A model generated the notes under the pieces. The model worked only from the letters and a program-made list of their open reading frames with translations. It did not search any database and was not told the origin of the DNA. 64,000 bases of DNA from Actinoplanes sp. KI2 (GTDB lineage Bacteria > Actinomycetota > Actinomycetes > Mycobacteriales > Micromonosporaceae). Every line of letters begins with the position of its first letter. The first letter of the stretch is position 1. A program made the translations under genes and the position numbers. The stretch spans positions 1 through 64,000 of the forward strand of contig NZ_JAOSZE010000020.1 of assembly GCF_025630775.1 (NCBI RefSeq). The letters run 5' to 3'. This document shows, piece after piece, positions 1-6,725 of the stretch.

Positions 1-303
1 CCGTTCGGAGAAGACGTTCTGGTTGATGTCGTTGAACACCCGGTTGCTGACGTAGCGGGCGTTGGGCCCGGCCACCTCCTGGCTGATCCCGTCGGCATAC
101 CGCGCCGCCGCCACCCGCGTGTACGGGGTACCCGCCCTGCCCCACGCCGGGTAGGCGACGTTGTTCCCACTGCCGTCCAGGGTCTGCACCTCGAACGGCA
201 CGGCGGCATCAGCCGGACCCGGCACCGCCGGCCCGGCCATCACCAGGGCCGTCACCACGGTGACGGTGAGCGGTTTGGGCACCTTGCTGCGAACCGAGTT
301 CAT
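1..303 (-). CDS. Animal-type haem peroxidase family protein, N-terminal fragment
   Basis: This is the first 101 residues of a gene cut by the left edge. It starts at ATG 303 behind a GGAGG site. The N-terminus is a Sec-type signal peptide with a basic start and a hydrophobic V/T/A stretch ending near ADAA. The mature part contains the blocks QTLDGSGNN, WGRAGTPYTR, ARYADG and NARYVSNRVFNDI. These match the start of bacterial secreted haem peroxidases of the animal peroxidase superfamily, which precede the haem-binding region. The catalytic haem histidines lie outside the window, so activity cannot be judged. Such enzymes oxidise halides or phenolics with peroxide outside the cell; the function here is inferred from family resemblance only. 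Confidence 0.72.
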   Translation of the reverse strand, partial: MNSVRSKVPKPLTVTVVTALVMAGPAVPGPADAAVPFEVQTLDGSGNNVAYPAWGRAGTPYTRVAAARYADGISQEVAGPNARYVSNRVFNDINQNVFSER

Positions 304-622
304 TACTTCCTCCCACAAGTGCCGTGGAACTGCGGGGAGCGCGCGAAGCCGGAAAATGCCCAGGAAAGGGCCATGGCATGGATGCAGCATCAGCTCGTAT
401 TGACGCAAGAAAATGAGGGCGAGGGGGTGCGGTACCGATTCCGCCGGCCGGACGGTTCGGCGCCTGCGGCAATGCTTGTCGCGTTCCAGATCGCGGTCAA
501 TGGGCGGCGATCGACATATCCCCCTGGGGATGAGGTGAATGCGGCGATGGGCGCGGCTCGCGAGTGAACCGGTTACCGGGCCTGCCCGGTAACCGGCTTG
601 ACTTCGCTCCGGATGCCGACGG
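304..622. other. Intergenic region with the upstream region of the peroxidase gene and one doubtful small ORF
   Basis: The segment lies between the start of the peroxidase gene and the end of the GH5 gene and is less GC-rich than its surroundings. An ORF from ATG 373 to 567 (64 codons) has an AGGAAAGG-like site in front and stops just before a hairpin. Its third codon positions are only about 70 percent G+C, far below neighbouring genes, and I recognise no domain. I treat it as probably non-coding. Confidence 0.4.
569..596 (-). terminator. GC hairpin downstream of the GH5 gene
   Basis: A perfect 13-bp inverted repeat (CCGGTTACCGGGC and its complement) with a 2-nt centre lies 27 bp past the GH5 stop codon. 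It has no U-tract, as is common for actinobacterial terminators. It could act on either strand. Confidence 0.6.
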
Positions 623-2563
623 TCAGTACCGGCAGTACAGGGCGTCCGGCGTGCGGGAATGGCCGATCCGGCCGGTGTAGGCGATGCCCACGGCGTACTC
701 CCCCGCCGCGCACTGGCCCTTGTAGTTGCCGTTGGCGAAGTCGCCGCCGGGGTTGCCGGACGGCCGGTTGTCGCCACGGTCGAACCAGACCGTCCGGCCC
801 GTGCCGTTTCCGATCGGCGTGGCCGGCACCGCGCAGATCACGCTCGACATCGCCGCGCCGCGCACCGCGTAGCCGGCCAGGTAGGAGCCGGCCGGGCACT
901 GCAGTTTGCTGTAACCGGAGGCCCAGTCGGCGGTCACGTAACGCTCGTCGGTGACCACCTGATAGCCGGTCACCGCCGCGGCGACGTCGGTGCACAGTCC
1001 CCGGTTACCGGTGTGCGCGATCCCGGCGACGCGCTGGCCGTCCGGGCAGGCGGCCTTGCGCGCGCCGACGTCCCAGTCGGGTCGGTCGCGCAGCGTGGAC
1101 GACTGGACGAAGTCGCCGTGGTCGGGGCTCAGCATCGACCAGCGCTGGACCGGATCGATCACACCGGTGCGGCCGCTCGCGGTCAGCCGGTTCCAGATGT
1201 CGGTACGCCACCCGTCGCCCGTCGATCGCTGACCGTTCCGGTCCCAGAACAGCAGCGCCCAGTTGTTCCCGCCGCGCGTCTCCGACCAGCCCACCACCGG
1301 CCAGTACGCGAAGTCGGCGTCGGCCTGGATCAGGTAGTCGACGAAGTTCGAAAACCATTCGCGCTCTTTCGATCCGGCCGGAGCACCCCCGTCCACACCG
1401 AACTCGCTGATCCACAGCGGCGCCGTGAAGTGCTGCCCCGACTCGGCGGAGACGAAGAACGCCTCCTGGTAGAGCACGTTGTAGAGGTCGGCCCGGCTGA
1501 GGTCCTGATAGCGCGGGTCGCTGGTCTCGCCGATCCCGGTCGCCCCGCTGTGGTTCGGCCCGGTGTAGCCGTAGAAGTGAGCGGAATAGACCAGCTTCCC
1601 CGACGCGACCAGGGTGTGCGAAAGCGATCGCGCGGGGGTCAGCGTGGGCCGCCCGTGGGCGAAGCCGTCGACCGGGATCCCGGTCCAGTTGATCCCCTCC
1701 ACGATGATCAGCAGGTTCGGGTTGGCCTCGCGCAGGATCCGGTCGCCGAGATGCTGCGAGGCGGCGAACCAGTCGTGCTCGTCGCCGCTCCCCCAGTTCG
1801 GGTCGTCCCAGACGTCCCGGCGCACCTCGTTGTACAGGTCCGCGCCGACGACCAGCGGGTTGTCCCGGTAGCGGCGGACCATGGCCAGCCAGTTGTCCTC
1901 CCACTGGCCGGTGCTCTGGCTCGCGTTCCACCGCTCGTTCCCGTCCACGCCGCAGCACCAGCGGGTCGTGTTCGTGTGGTTGTTCAGGATCACGGCCAGC
2001 CCCGCACCGGTCAGCGCGGCGACCACCCCGTCATACACCTGAAGCGGGGTCTTGCCCTTGAACTGCGGGTTGGCGGCGACCGCGCCGTCGGTCACCGGCT
2101 GAGTGTCGCCGATCATCTCGTCGGAGAACTGCAGGCGCACGCTGTTGAGCCCGATCTCGCGGAAGCTCGACACGATCTGGTCGATCGGCGCGCGATCGAG
2201 TCCGAGCGGAATGCGCCCCGAATTCTCCCCGGCGTGGTGGTTGGCGTTGTCGTTGACGTCGCCCGAGCCGTTCCAGGTGCCGCTCGCGCCGTGCCAGTTG
2301 CCGGACTTGAGTTTGAAGCGCATCCCGGTCGCATCCACGATGTAGCGCCCTCGAGTGCTCAACGGCGGCACGAAACCGGCCGCGGCGCTCGCGCTCGACC
2401 GGGCGGGACCGCCCTTCGCCGAGGCCGCTGCTCCGGAATGGGCCGTCGCGCCGGACCGGGCTGAGCCGGCCGCCGACGCGGGCGCGGCCACCGCGGGGGC
2501 GCTCGCGCTCAGTGGGCCGACAAGGGCAAGCAGCAGGGATACGAGAGACGCGCGCACGGCCAT
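623..2563 (-). CDS. Secreted glycoside hydrolase family 5 cellulase with a C-terminal accessory domain
   Basis: The 646-aa protein starts at ATG 2563, where a Sec signal peptide (MAVRASLVSLLLAL then an Ala-rich region) begins, with CGGAGG upstream. The reading frame stays open upstream, but the signal peptide fixes the start. After an Ala/Ser-rich linker comes a GH5 (beta/alpha)8 domain. The acid/base Glu is in DLYNEV and the nucleophile Glu in WISEFGVDGG. Other GH5 signatures include SVRLQFSDE and ILNNHT. The last ~170 residues form a Cys-containing domain with repeats of the type CP.GQ/CPAGSYLAGYA and CAAGEYAVGIAYTG, seen in other actinobacterial secreted enzymes but of unclear role. Likely substrate is cellulose or another beta-glucan or mannan. 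No CebR-type operator is visible upstream. The alpha/beta hydrolase gene lies 44 bp upstream on the same strand. Confidence 0.88.
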   Translation of the reverse strand: MAVRASLVSLLLALVGPLSASAPAVAAPASAAGSARSGATAHSGAAASAKGGPARSSASAAAGFVPPLSTRGRYIVDATGMRFKLKSGNWHGASGTWNGSGDVNDNANHHAGENSGRIPLGLDRAPIDQIVSSFREIGLNSVRLQFSDEMIGDTQPVTDGAVAANPQFKGKTPLQVYDGVVAALTGAGLAVILNNHTNTTRWCCGVDGNERWNASQSTGQWEDNWLAMVRRYRDNPLVVGADLYNEVRRDVWDDPNWGSGDEHDWFAASQHLGDRILREANPNLLIIVEGINWTGIPVDGFAHGRPTLTPARSLSHTLVASGKLVYSAHFYGYTGPNHSGATGIGETSDPRYQDLSRADLYNVLYQEAFFVSAESGQHFTAPLWISEFGVDGGAPAGSKEREWFSNFVDYLIQADADFAYWPVVGWSETRGGNNWALLFWDRNGQRSTGDGWRTDIWNRLTASGRTGVIDPVQRWSMLSPDHGDFVQSSTLRDRPDWDVGARKAACPDGQRVAGIAHTGNRGLCTDVAAAVTGYQVVTDERYVTADWASGYSKLQCPAGSYLAGYAVRGAAMSSVICAVPATPIGNGTGRTVWFDRGDNRPSGNPGGDFANGNYKGQCAAGEYAVGIAYTGRIGHSRTPDALYCRY

Positions 2564-2607
2564 GATGACATCGACCTCCGCAGATATCTTGGCGTGCGGG
2601 CACCGGA

Positions 2608-3474
2608 TTACCAAGAGTGTTTCGCGAAAAAGTTTCGCATCAGCTCGGCCACCTCGCCGACCGCGGACTCGAGCAGGAAGTGACCGCCGTCGAGCAGGTG
2701 GATCTCGGCGTCGGGCAGGTCGGCGGCGAACGCCCGCGCGCCGTCCGGGCCGAAGATCGGATCGCCCTGGCCCCAGACCGCGAGCAGCGGGACCCGGGAG
2801 GCGCGCAGGTATTCGTGCAGGCGCGGGTAGAGCGGCGGGTTGGTGGCATAGTCGGCGAACAGGTCGAGCTGGACCGCGTCGTTGCCGGGGCGGGACACCT
2901 GCGCGAAGTCGTGGTGCCACGCGGTCGGGTCGACCAGAGTCTCGTCGGGGACGCCGGTCAGGTACTGCCAGCGGATCGACTCCAGGGTGAGCGCCTCGCG
3001 CATCGCGGCCTCGGTCACCGGGTTGCGATCCCGGTGGTACTCGCGGATGGGCGCCCAGAACTCGGGGACGAAGCCGGCCTCGTACCCGTTGCCGTTCTGC
3101 GTGACGATCGCCGCGATCGCGGCCGGATCGCGCAACGCCAGCCGCCAGCCGATCGGTGCGCCGTAGTCCTGCACGTAGATCGCGTAGCGCGCGACCCCCA
3201 GCCGGGCGAGCAGGCCGGCGGTGAGATCGGCGAGCGCGTCGAACGTATACGCGAACTCGGCGGCGCCGGGCGCGTCGGACAGCCCGAAGCCGAGGTGATC
3301 GGGAGCGATCACGTGATGGTCACCGGCCAGCAGCGGGATCAGGTCGCGGAACATGAACGAGCTGGCCGGGAAGCCGTGCAGCAGCACGACCGCGGGGCTC
3401 GCCGGGTCGCCCGCCTCCCGGTAGAAGAGCCGGTGGCCGTCGACGGTCGCGTAGCGGTAATGGACCTCAACCAT
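2608..3474 (-). CDS. Alpha/beta hydrolase of the haloalkane dehalogenase / epoxide hydrolase type
   Basis: The 288-aa cytoplasmic protein has a complete alpha/beta-hydrolase fold: the oxyanion motif HGFPASS, the strand motif APDHLGFGLSD, and an Asp nucleophile (D103) in the nucleophile elbow YVQDYGAP in place of Ser. The late acid is probably in GQGDPIFGPDG and the catalytic His in DGGHFLLES. An Asp nucleophile is typical of haloalkane dehalogenases and epoxide hydrolases, so the protein probably cleaves C-halogen or epoxide bonds, but the substrate cannot be read from sequence. It is divergent from the CGNR zinc-finger gene across an 84-bp spacer that carries an inverted repeat, which suggests local control. 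It may be co-transcribed with the GH5 gene downstream. Confidence 0.85.
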   Translation of the reverse strand: MVEVHYRYATVDGHRLFYREAGDPASPAVVLLHGFPASSFMFRDLIPLLAGDHHVIAPDHLGFGLSDAPGAAEFAYTFDALADLTAGLLARLGVARYAIYVQDYGAPIGWRLALRDPAAIAAIVTQNGNGYEAGFVPEFWAPIREYHRDRNPVTEAAMREALTLESIRWQYLTGVPDETLVDPTAWHHDFAQVSRPGNDAVQLDLFADYATNPPLYPRLHEYLRASRVPLLAVWGQGDPIFGPDGARAFAADLPDAEIHLLDGGHFLLESAVGEVAELMRNFFAKHSW

Positions 3475-3496
3475 GACCTAACCTCCTCGAAGCCTT

Positions 3497-3538
3497 TTGA
3501 CAGTTAGTACCCTGCCACGCCATGCTGTAACCTGTCAA
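3497..3538. promoter_or_regulatory. Inverted repeat between divergent hydrolase and CGNR genes (candidate operator)
   Basis: TTGACAG-TTA at 3497 is mirrored by TAA-CCTGTCAA ending at 3538, so the two arms face each other and each contains a TTGACA hexamer. The arms match after a 1-base gap. Each could serve as a -35 element for one of the divergent genes, or as a binding site for the CGNR protein or another regulator. No convincing -10 element was found. Confidence 0.4.
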
Positions 3539-3558
3539 CCAAGCTTTGGGGGTTAGAC

Positions 3559-4059
3559 ATGGCGGCGGACGAGGAGACCCTGCTGGCGTTGCTCAACAGC
3601 GCCGGCAGACCCACCGACGAGTTGGCCGATCCGGAGTCGGCCCGGCGGTGGCTGCGCGAGCACAAGATCCCGGCCCGCGTCGAGGATGCGGCGACCCTGC
3701 GCGAGGGGCGCGACCTGCTCCGGGCCGTCGTGCGCGGCGAGCGTCCACCCAGGGCACTGGCACCGCTGCTGGCCGGCGTGGTGTCCCGGCCGTCGATCGG
3801 CGCCGACGGGCTCACCTGGACGGTCGACCTGCACGGCGCGCGAGCGGTCCTGGTCGACGCGGTCATCGCCTGGGACGAGCTGAACCGCACCCGCCCGGGC
3901 CGGCTGCGACCGTGCGCCAACGACGAGTGCGCCCGGTTTCTGATCGACCGCAGCAAGTCGAACAGCGCGCGCTGGTGCTCGATGGCCACCTGCGGTAACA
4001 AGCTCAAGGCCCGGCGCCACTACCGACGCGCCCGCGGCGGCGAGGACACCGCAGAGTGA
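3559..4059 (+). CDS. CGNR zinc-finger (ABATE-type) putative transcriptional regulator
   Basis: The 166-aa protein starts at ATG 3559 after a GGGGG site. The C-terminus carries the CGNR zinc finger: C119 and C124 in RPCANDECARF, C140 and C145 in ARWCSMATCGNK, followed by the basic run KARRHYRR. The N-terminal part is the usual helical region that precedes this finger and may bind a ligand. Family members are generally called stress-induced transcription regulators, on weak experimental support. Divergence from the hydrolase gene suggests that it regulates that gene and itself. This is inferred from gene arrangement. Confidence 0.8.
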   Translation: MAADEETLLALLNSAGRPTDELADPESARRWLREHKIPARVEDAATLREGRDLLRAVVRGERPPRALAPLLAGVVSRPSIGADGLTWTVDLHGARAVLVDAVIAWDELNRTRPGRLRPCANDECARFLIDRSKSNSARWCSMATCGNKLKARRHYRRARGGEDTAE

Positions 4060-4157
4060 CGACTGCGGACGCGTGTGCCAGGACACAGGCCGCGCAGACC
4101 GCCGGAGGGGCGAGAATCATGTGACGTGCGGCACCAACTCCGAGGGGTGTTCCGATC

Positions 4158-4601
4158 ATGGACTTCAAACTTGAGGTCATCGTCCTGCCCGTCTCCGACG
4201 TCGACCGGGCGAAGGAGTTCTATCTGGGCCTCGGCTGGCGGCTGGACGCCGACTTCGCCACCGACGCGAAGTTCCGGGTCGTCCAGGTGACGCCGCCCGG
4301 CTCGCCGGCCTCGGTCATCTTCGGCGCCGGCCTCACGAACGCCGCGCCCGGCTCGAGCCAGGGCCTGCACCTGGTGGTGGACGACATCGAGGCGGCGCGG
4401 GCCGAGCTGGCCGGCCAGGGCGCCGACATCAGCGAGGTCTTCCACGACGCCGGCGGCGTGTTCCACCACGCGGGCGTCGACGGCCGGGTGCCCGGGCCCG
4501 ATCCGCAGCGGACCAGCTATGCGTCGTTCGCGTCGTTCGACGACCCGGACGGCAACGGCTGGGTGCTGCAGGAGATCACCAAACGACTGCCGGGACGGTG
4601 A
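4158..4601 (+). CDS. VOC-superfamily (glyoxalase/dioxygenase fold) protein
   Basis: This 147-aa protein has the betaalphabetabetabeta repeats of the vicinal-oxygen-chelate fold. The N-terminal half has VIVLPVSDVDRAKEFY and GLGWRLD; the C-terminal half has LHLVVDDIEAARAELAG and SFDDPDGNGWVLQE. Members include glyoxalases, extradiol dioxygenases and resistance proteins, and the sequence does not separate these. The stop codon overlaps the GTG start of the next gene (GTGA), so the two are translationally coupled and probably act in the same process. Confidence 0.82.
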   Translation: MDFKLEVIVLPVSDVDRAKEFYLGLGWRLDADFATDAKFRVVQVTPPGSPASVIFGAGLTNAAPGSSQGLHLVVDDIEAARAELAGQGADISEVFHDAGGVFHHAGVDGRVPGPDPQRTSYASFASFDDPDGNGWVLQEITKRLPGR

Positions 4602-5929
4602 GCATGTCCGACTACGACGTGATCGTGCTCGGCGGCGGCGCCCCGGGCGAGCACTGCGTCGGCGAGCTGGTCGACGGCGGGCTGCGGGTCGCCGTCGTCG
4701 AGCGCCGTCTGGTGGGCGGCGAGTGCTCGTACTACGCCTGCATCCCGTCCAAGACGCTGCTGCGCCCCGGCGAGGCGGTGCACGACGCCCGGGAGGCGGC
4801 GGCGACCGCCGAGGTCGACGTCGCGGCCGCGCTGGCCTGGCGCGACTTCATGGTGTCGGACTACAACGACACGGGCGCGGCCCGCTGGCTGACCGACCAC
4901 AACGTGGACCTGATCCGCGGGCACGGCCGGCTGGCCGGCCCGGGTGCGGTCGAGGTCGACGGCGTGCGATACACGGCCGACCACGTCGTGCTGGCCACCG
5001 GCTCCGACCCGGCGATCCCGCCGGTGCCGGGCCTGGCCGAGATCGAGGGCGTGTGGACCAACCGCGAGGCCACCGCGATGAAGGAGGTGCCGCGGCGTCT
5101 GCTGGTGCTCGGCGGTGGCCCGGTCGGGGTGGAGCTGGCCCAGGCGGTGCGCCGCTTCGGCGGCGAGGTGGTGCTGGTGCAGACCGGCGGCCACCTGCTC
5201 GCCCGCGAGCCGGCCGCGCTCGGCGACGCCCTGGCCGAGGTGCTGCGCCGGGACGGCATCCAGATCATTCTCGACGTACGCGCGACCGCCGCCCGCAAGG
5301 ACGACGACGACTACGTGCTCGTCCTCGACGACGGCCGGGAGCTGCGCGGCGACCGTCTGCTGGCGGCCACCGGGCGGAAGATCCGGGTGGACGACATCGG
5401 ACTGGAGACGGTTGGCGTCAGCGGCGGCCCGCGGGGCATCCCGCACGACTCCCGGCTGCGGGTCGCCGAGAACCTGTGGGTGGTCGGCGACGCCACCGGC
5501 GAGTACCTGCTCACCCACCTGGGCAAATACCAGGGCGAGGTGGTCGCGTCGAACATCCTCGGCGAGGTCCGCGAGGCCAACTACGAGGCGGTGCCCCGGG
5601 TGGTCTACACCGACCCGCAGGCCGCCGCGGTGGGCGTGACCGAGGCGGCGTTCACCGGCACGGCCAGGCTCAACGAGATCGCCAAGACCGAGACGTACAC
5701 CCGCGAGTACGCCTCGTCGAACGGCTTCCTCACCCTGCTCAGCGACGGCGAGGTGCTGACCGGGGCGTACGCGCTCGGGCCGGAGGCCGGCGAATGGCTG
5801 CAGCAGGCCACCCTGGCGATCCGCGCGCACGTGCCGCTCGACGTGCTGCGGGACACCATCCAGCCGTTCCCCACCTTCTCCGAGATCTTCGTGGGGGCGC
5901 TCAAAGCCCTCCGCGCCGAGATCAAGTGA
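4598..5929 (+). CDS. NAD(P)/FAD-dependent pyridine nucleotide-disulfide oxidoreductase (dihydrolipoyl dehydrogenase-like)
   Basis: The 443-aa flavoprotein has an N-terminal FAD dinucleotide fold (VIVLGGGAPGEHC), the redox-active disulfide C43-x4-C48 in GGECSYYACIPSK, a second NAD(P) fold (LLVLGGGPVGVELA) and the FAD-closing block LWVVGDATGEYLLTH. The C-terminal interface domain ends in QPFPTFSE where dihydrolipoyl dehydrogenases have HPT..E, so the base histidine is replaced by Phe. It is therefore probably not a true lipoamide dehydrogenase but one of the reductases of unknown substrate common in actinobacteria. The start is either GTG 4598, overlapping the VOC stop by 4 bp, or ATG 4604. Neighbours are the VOC protein upstream and an SDR 10 bp downstream. 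Confidence 0.87.
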   Translation: MSMSDYDVIVLGGGAPGEHCVGELVDGGLRVAVVERRLVGGECSYYACIPSKTLLRPGEAVHDAREAAATAEVDVAAALAWRDFMVSDYNDTGAARWLTDHNVDLIRGHGRLAGPGAVEVDGVRYTADHVVLATGSDPAIPPVPGLAEIEGVWTNREATAMKEVPRRLLVLGGGPVGVELAQAVRRFGGEVVLVQTGGHLLAREPAALGDALAEVLRRDGIQIILDVRATAARKDDDDYVLVLDDGRELRGDRLLAATGRKIRVDDIGLETVGVSGGPRGIPHDSRLRVAENLWVVGDATGEYLLTHLGKYQGEVVASNILGEVREANYEAVPRVVYTDPQAAAVGVTEAAFTGTARLNEIAKTETYTREYASSNGFLTLLSDGEVLTGAYALGPEAGEWLQQATLAIRAHVPLDVLRDTIQPFPTFSEIFVGALKALRAEIK

Positions 5930-5939
5930 GGTGACACAG

Positions 5940-6659
5940 ATGAGCAAACTCGACGGACAGATCGTGGTCGTGATCGGGGGCAGCGCCGGGATGGGCCTGG
6001 AGACGGCCCGCCTGGCCCGCGCCGAGGGCGCCGAAGTGGTCGTCACCGGCCGCAACGAGGACCGGCTCAAGCAGGCCGCCGCGGAGGTCGACGCCTTCCG
6101 CACCGCCGCCTTCGACGCCACCGACCCCGGTCAGCTGCAGGAGTTCTTCCGCCGGTTCGAGGGCCCGATCGACCACATCCTCGTCACCGCCGGCGGCCCC
6201 TACTACGGCCTGCTCGAGGACCTCGACCTGGAGGAGGCGAGCAAGCACATCGGGATGGAGCTGACCCTGCCGCTGTACGTCGGCCGGGCCGCGAAGGGCA
6301 AGGTGCGCGGGTCGCTGACCTTCGTCGGCGGCACCGGGGCACGCCGGCCGGGACCGGGTCTGATCGTCACGAGCGCGATGACCAACGCGCATCCGGCCCT
6401 GATCGCCGGCCTCGCGATCGAGATGGCGCCGATCCGGGTGAATCTGATCGCCGCCGGTTTCGTGGACACTCCGCTCTCCGCCCGGCTCCTCGGCGACGAT
6501 CTGGAGAAGCGCCGCCAGCAGCTGCGCGACACGCTGCCGATCGGCCGGGTGGTCGGGCCGCAGGATGTGGCGGCGCTGGCCGTACACCTGATGACCAACA
6601 CCGCGCTGACCGGCGCCACCTACGACATCGACGGCGGCCAGCAGTTCGTCCCGAGGTAG
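5940..6659 (+). CDS. Atypical short-chain dehydrogenase/reductase lacking the YxxxK motif
   Basis: This protein is 239 aa from ATG 5940, which has GAGGTGA six bases upstream; a GTG at 5931 is also in frame but lacks such spacing. The N-terminal Rossmann motif is VIGGSAGMG, followed by VVVTGRNEDRL for cofactor specificity. The usual catalytic YxxxK segment is absent. After FVGGTGARRPGPG the chain continues as SAMTNAHPALIAGLAIEMAPIRVN, so neither Tyr nor Lys is in place. This fits the subgroup of atypical SDRs whose chemistry is unclear. It closes the VOC/reductase run and is followed by a strong hairpin. Confidence 0.85.
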   Translation: MSKLDGQIVVVIGGSAGMGLETARLARAEGAEVVVTGRNEDRLKQAAAEVDAFRTAAFDATDPGQLQEFFRRFEGPIDHILVTAGGPYYGLLEDLDLEEASKHIGMELTLPLYVGRAAKGKVRGSLTFVGGTGARRPGPGLIVTSAMTNAHPALIAGLAIEMAPIRVNLIAAGFVDTPLSARLLGDDLEKRRQQLRDTLPIGRVVGPQDVAALAVHLMTNTALTGATYDIDGGQQFVPR

Positions 6660-6690
6660 GAGGGCCGCCCAGGATGGCCCAAGTAGCAGA

Positions 6691-6718
6691 GGTCGGGGCC
6701 CGCGAACGGGCCCCGACC
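6691..6718. terminator. Bidirectional GC hairpin terminator between SDR and GH48 genes
   Basis: A perfect 12-bp stem (GGTCGGGGCCCG / CGGGCCCCGACC) with a CGAA tetraloop lies between the convergent ends of the SDR gene (6659) and the GH48 gene (6726). It can terminate transcripts from both sides. Confidence 0.85.
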
Positions 6719-6725
6719 CGGGAAA

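Noticed and set aside
373..567. A 64-codon ORF with a plausible ribosome site, ending at a hairpin
   Set aside because: Third-position GC is only about 70 percent, far below real genes here, and no known domain is visible; the hairpin is better explained as the GH5 terminator.
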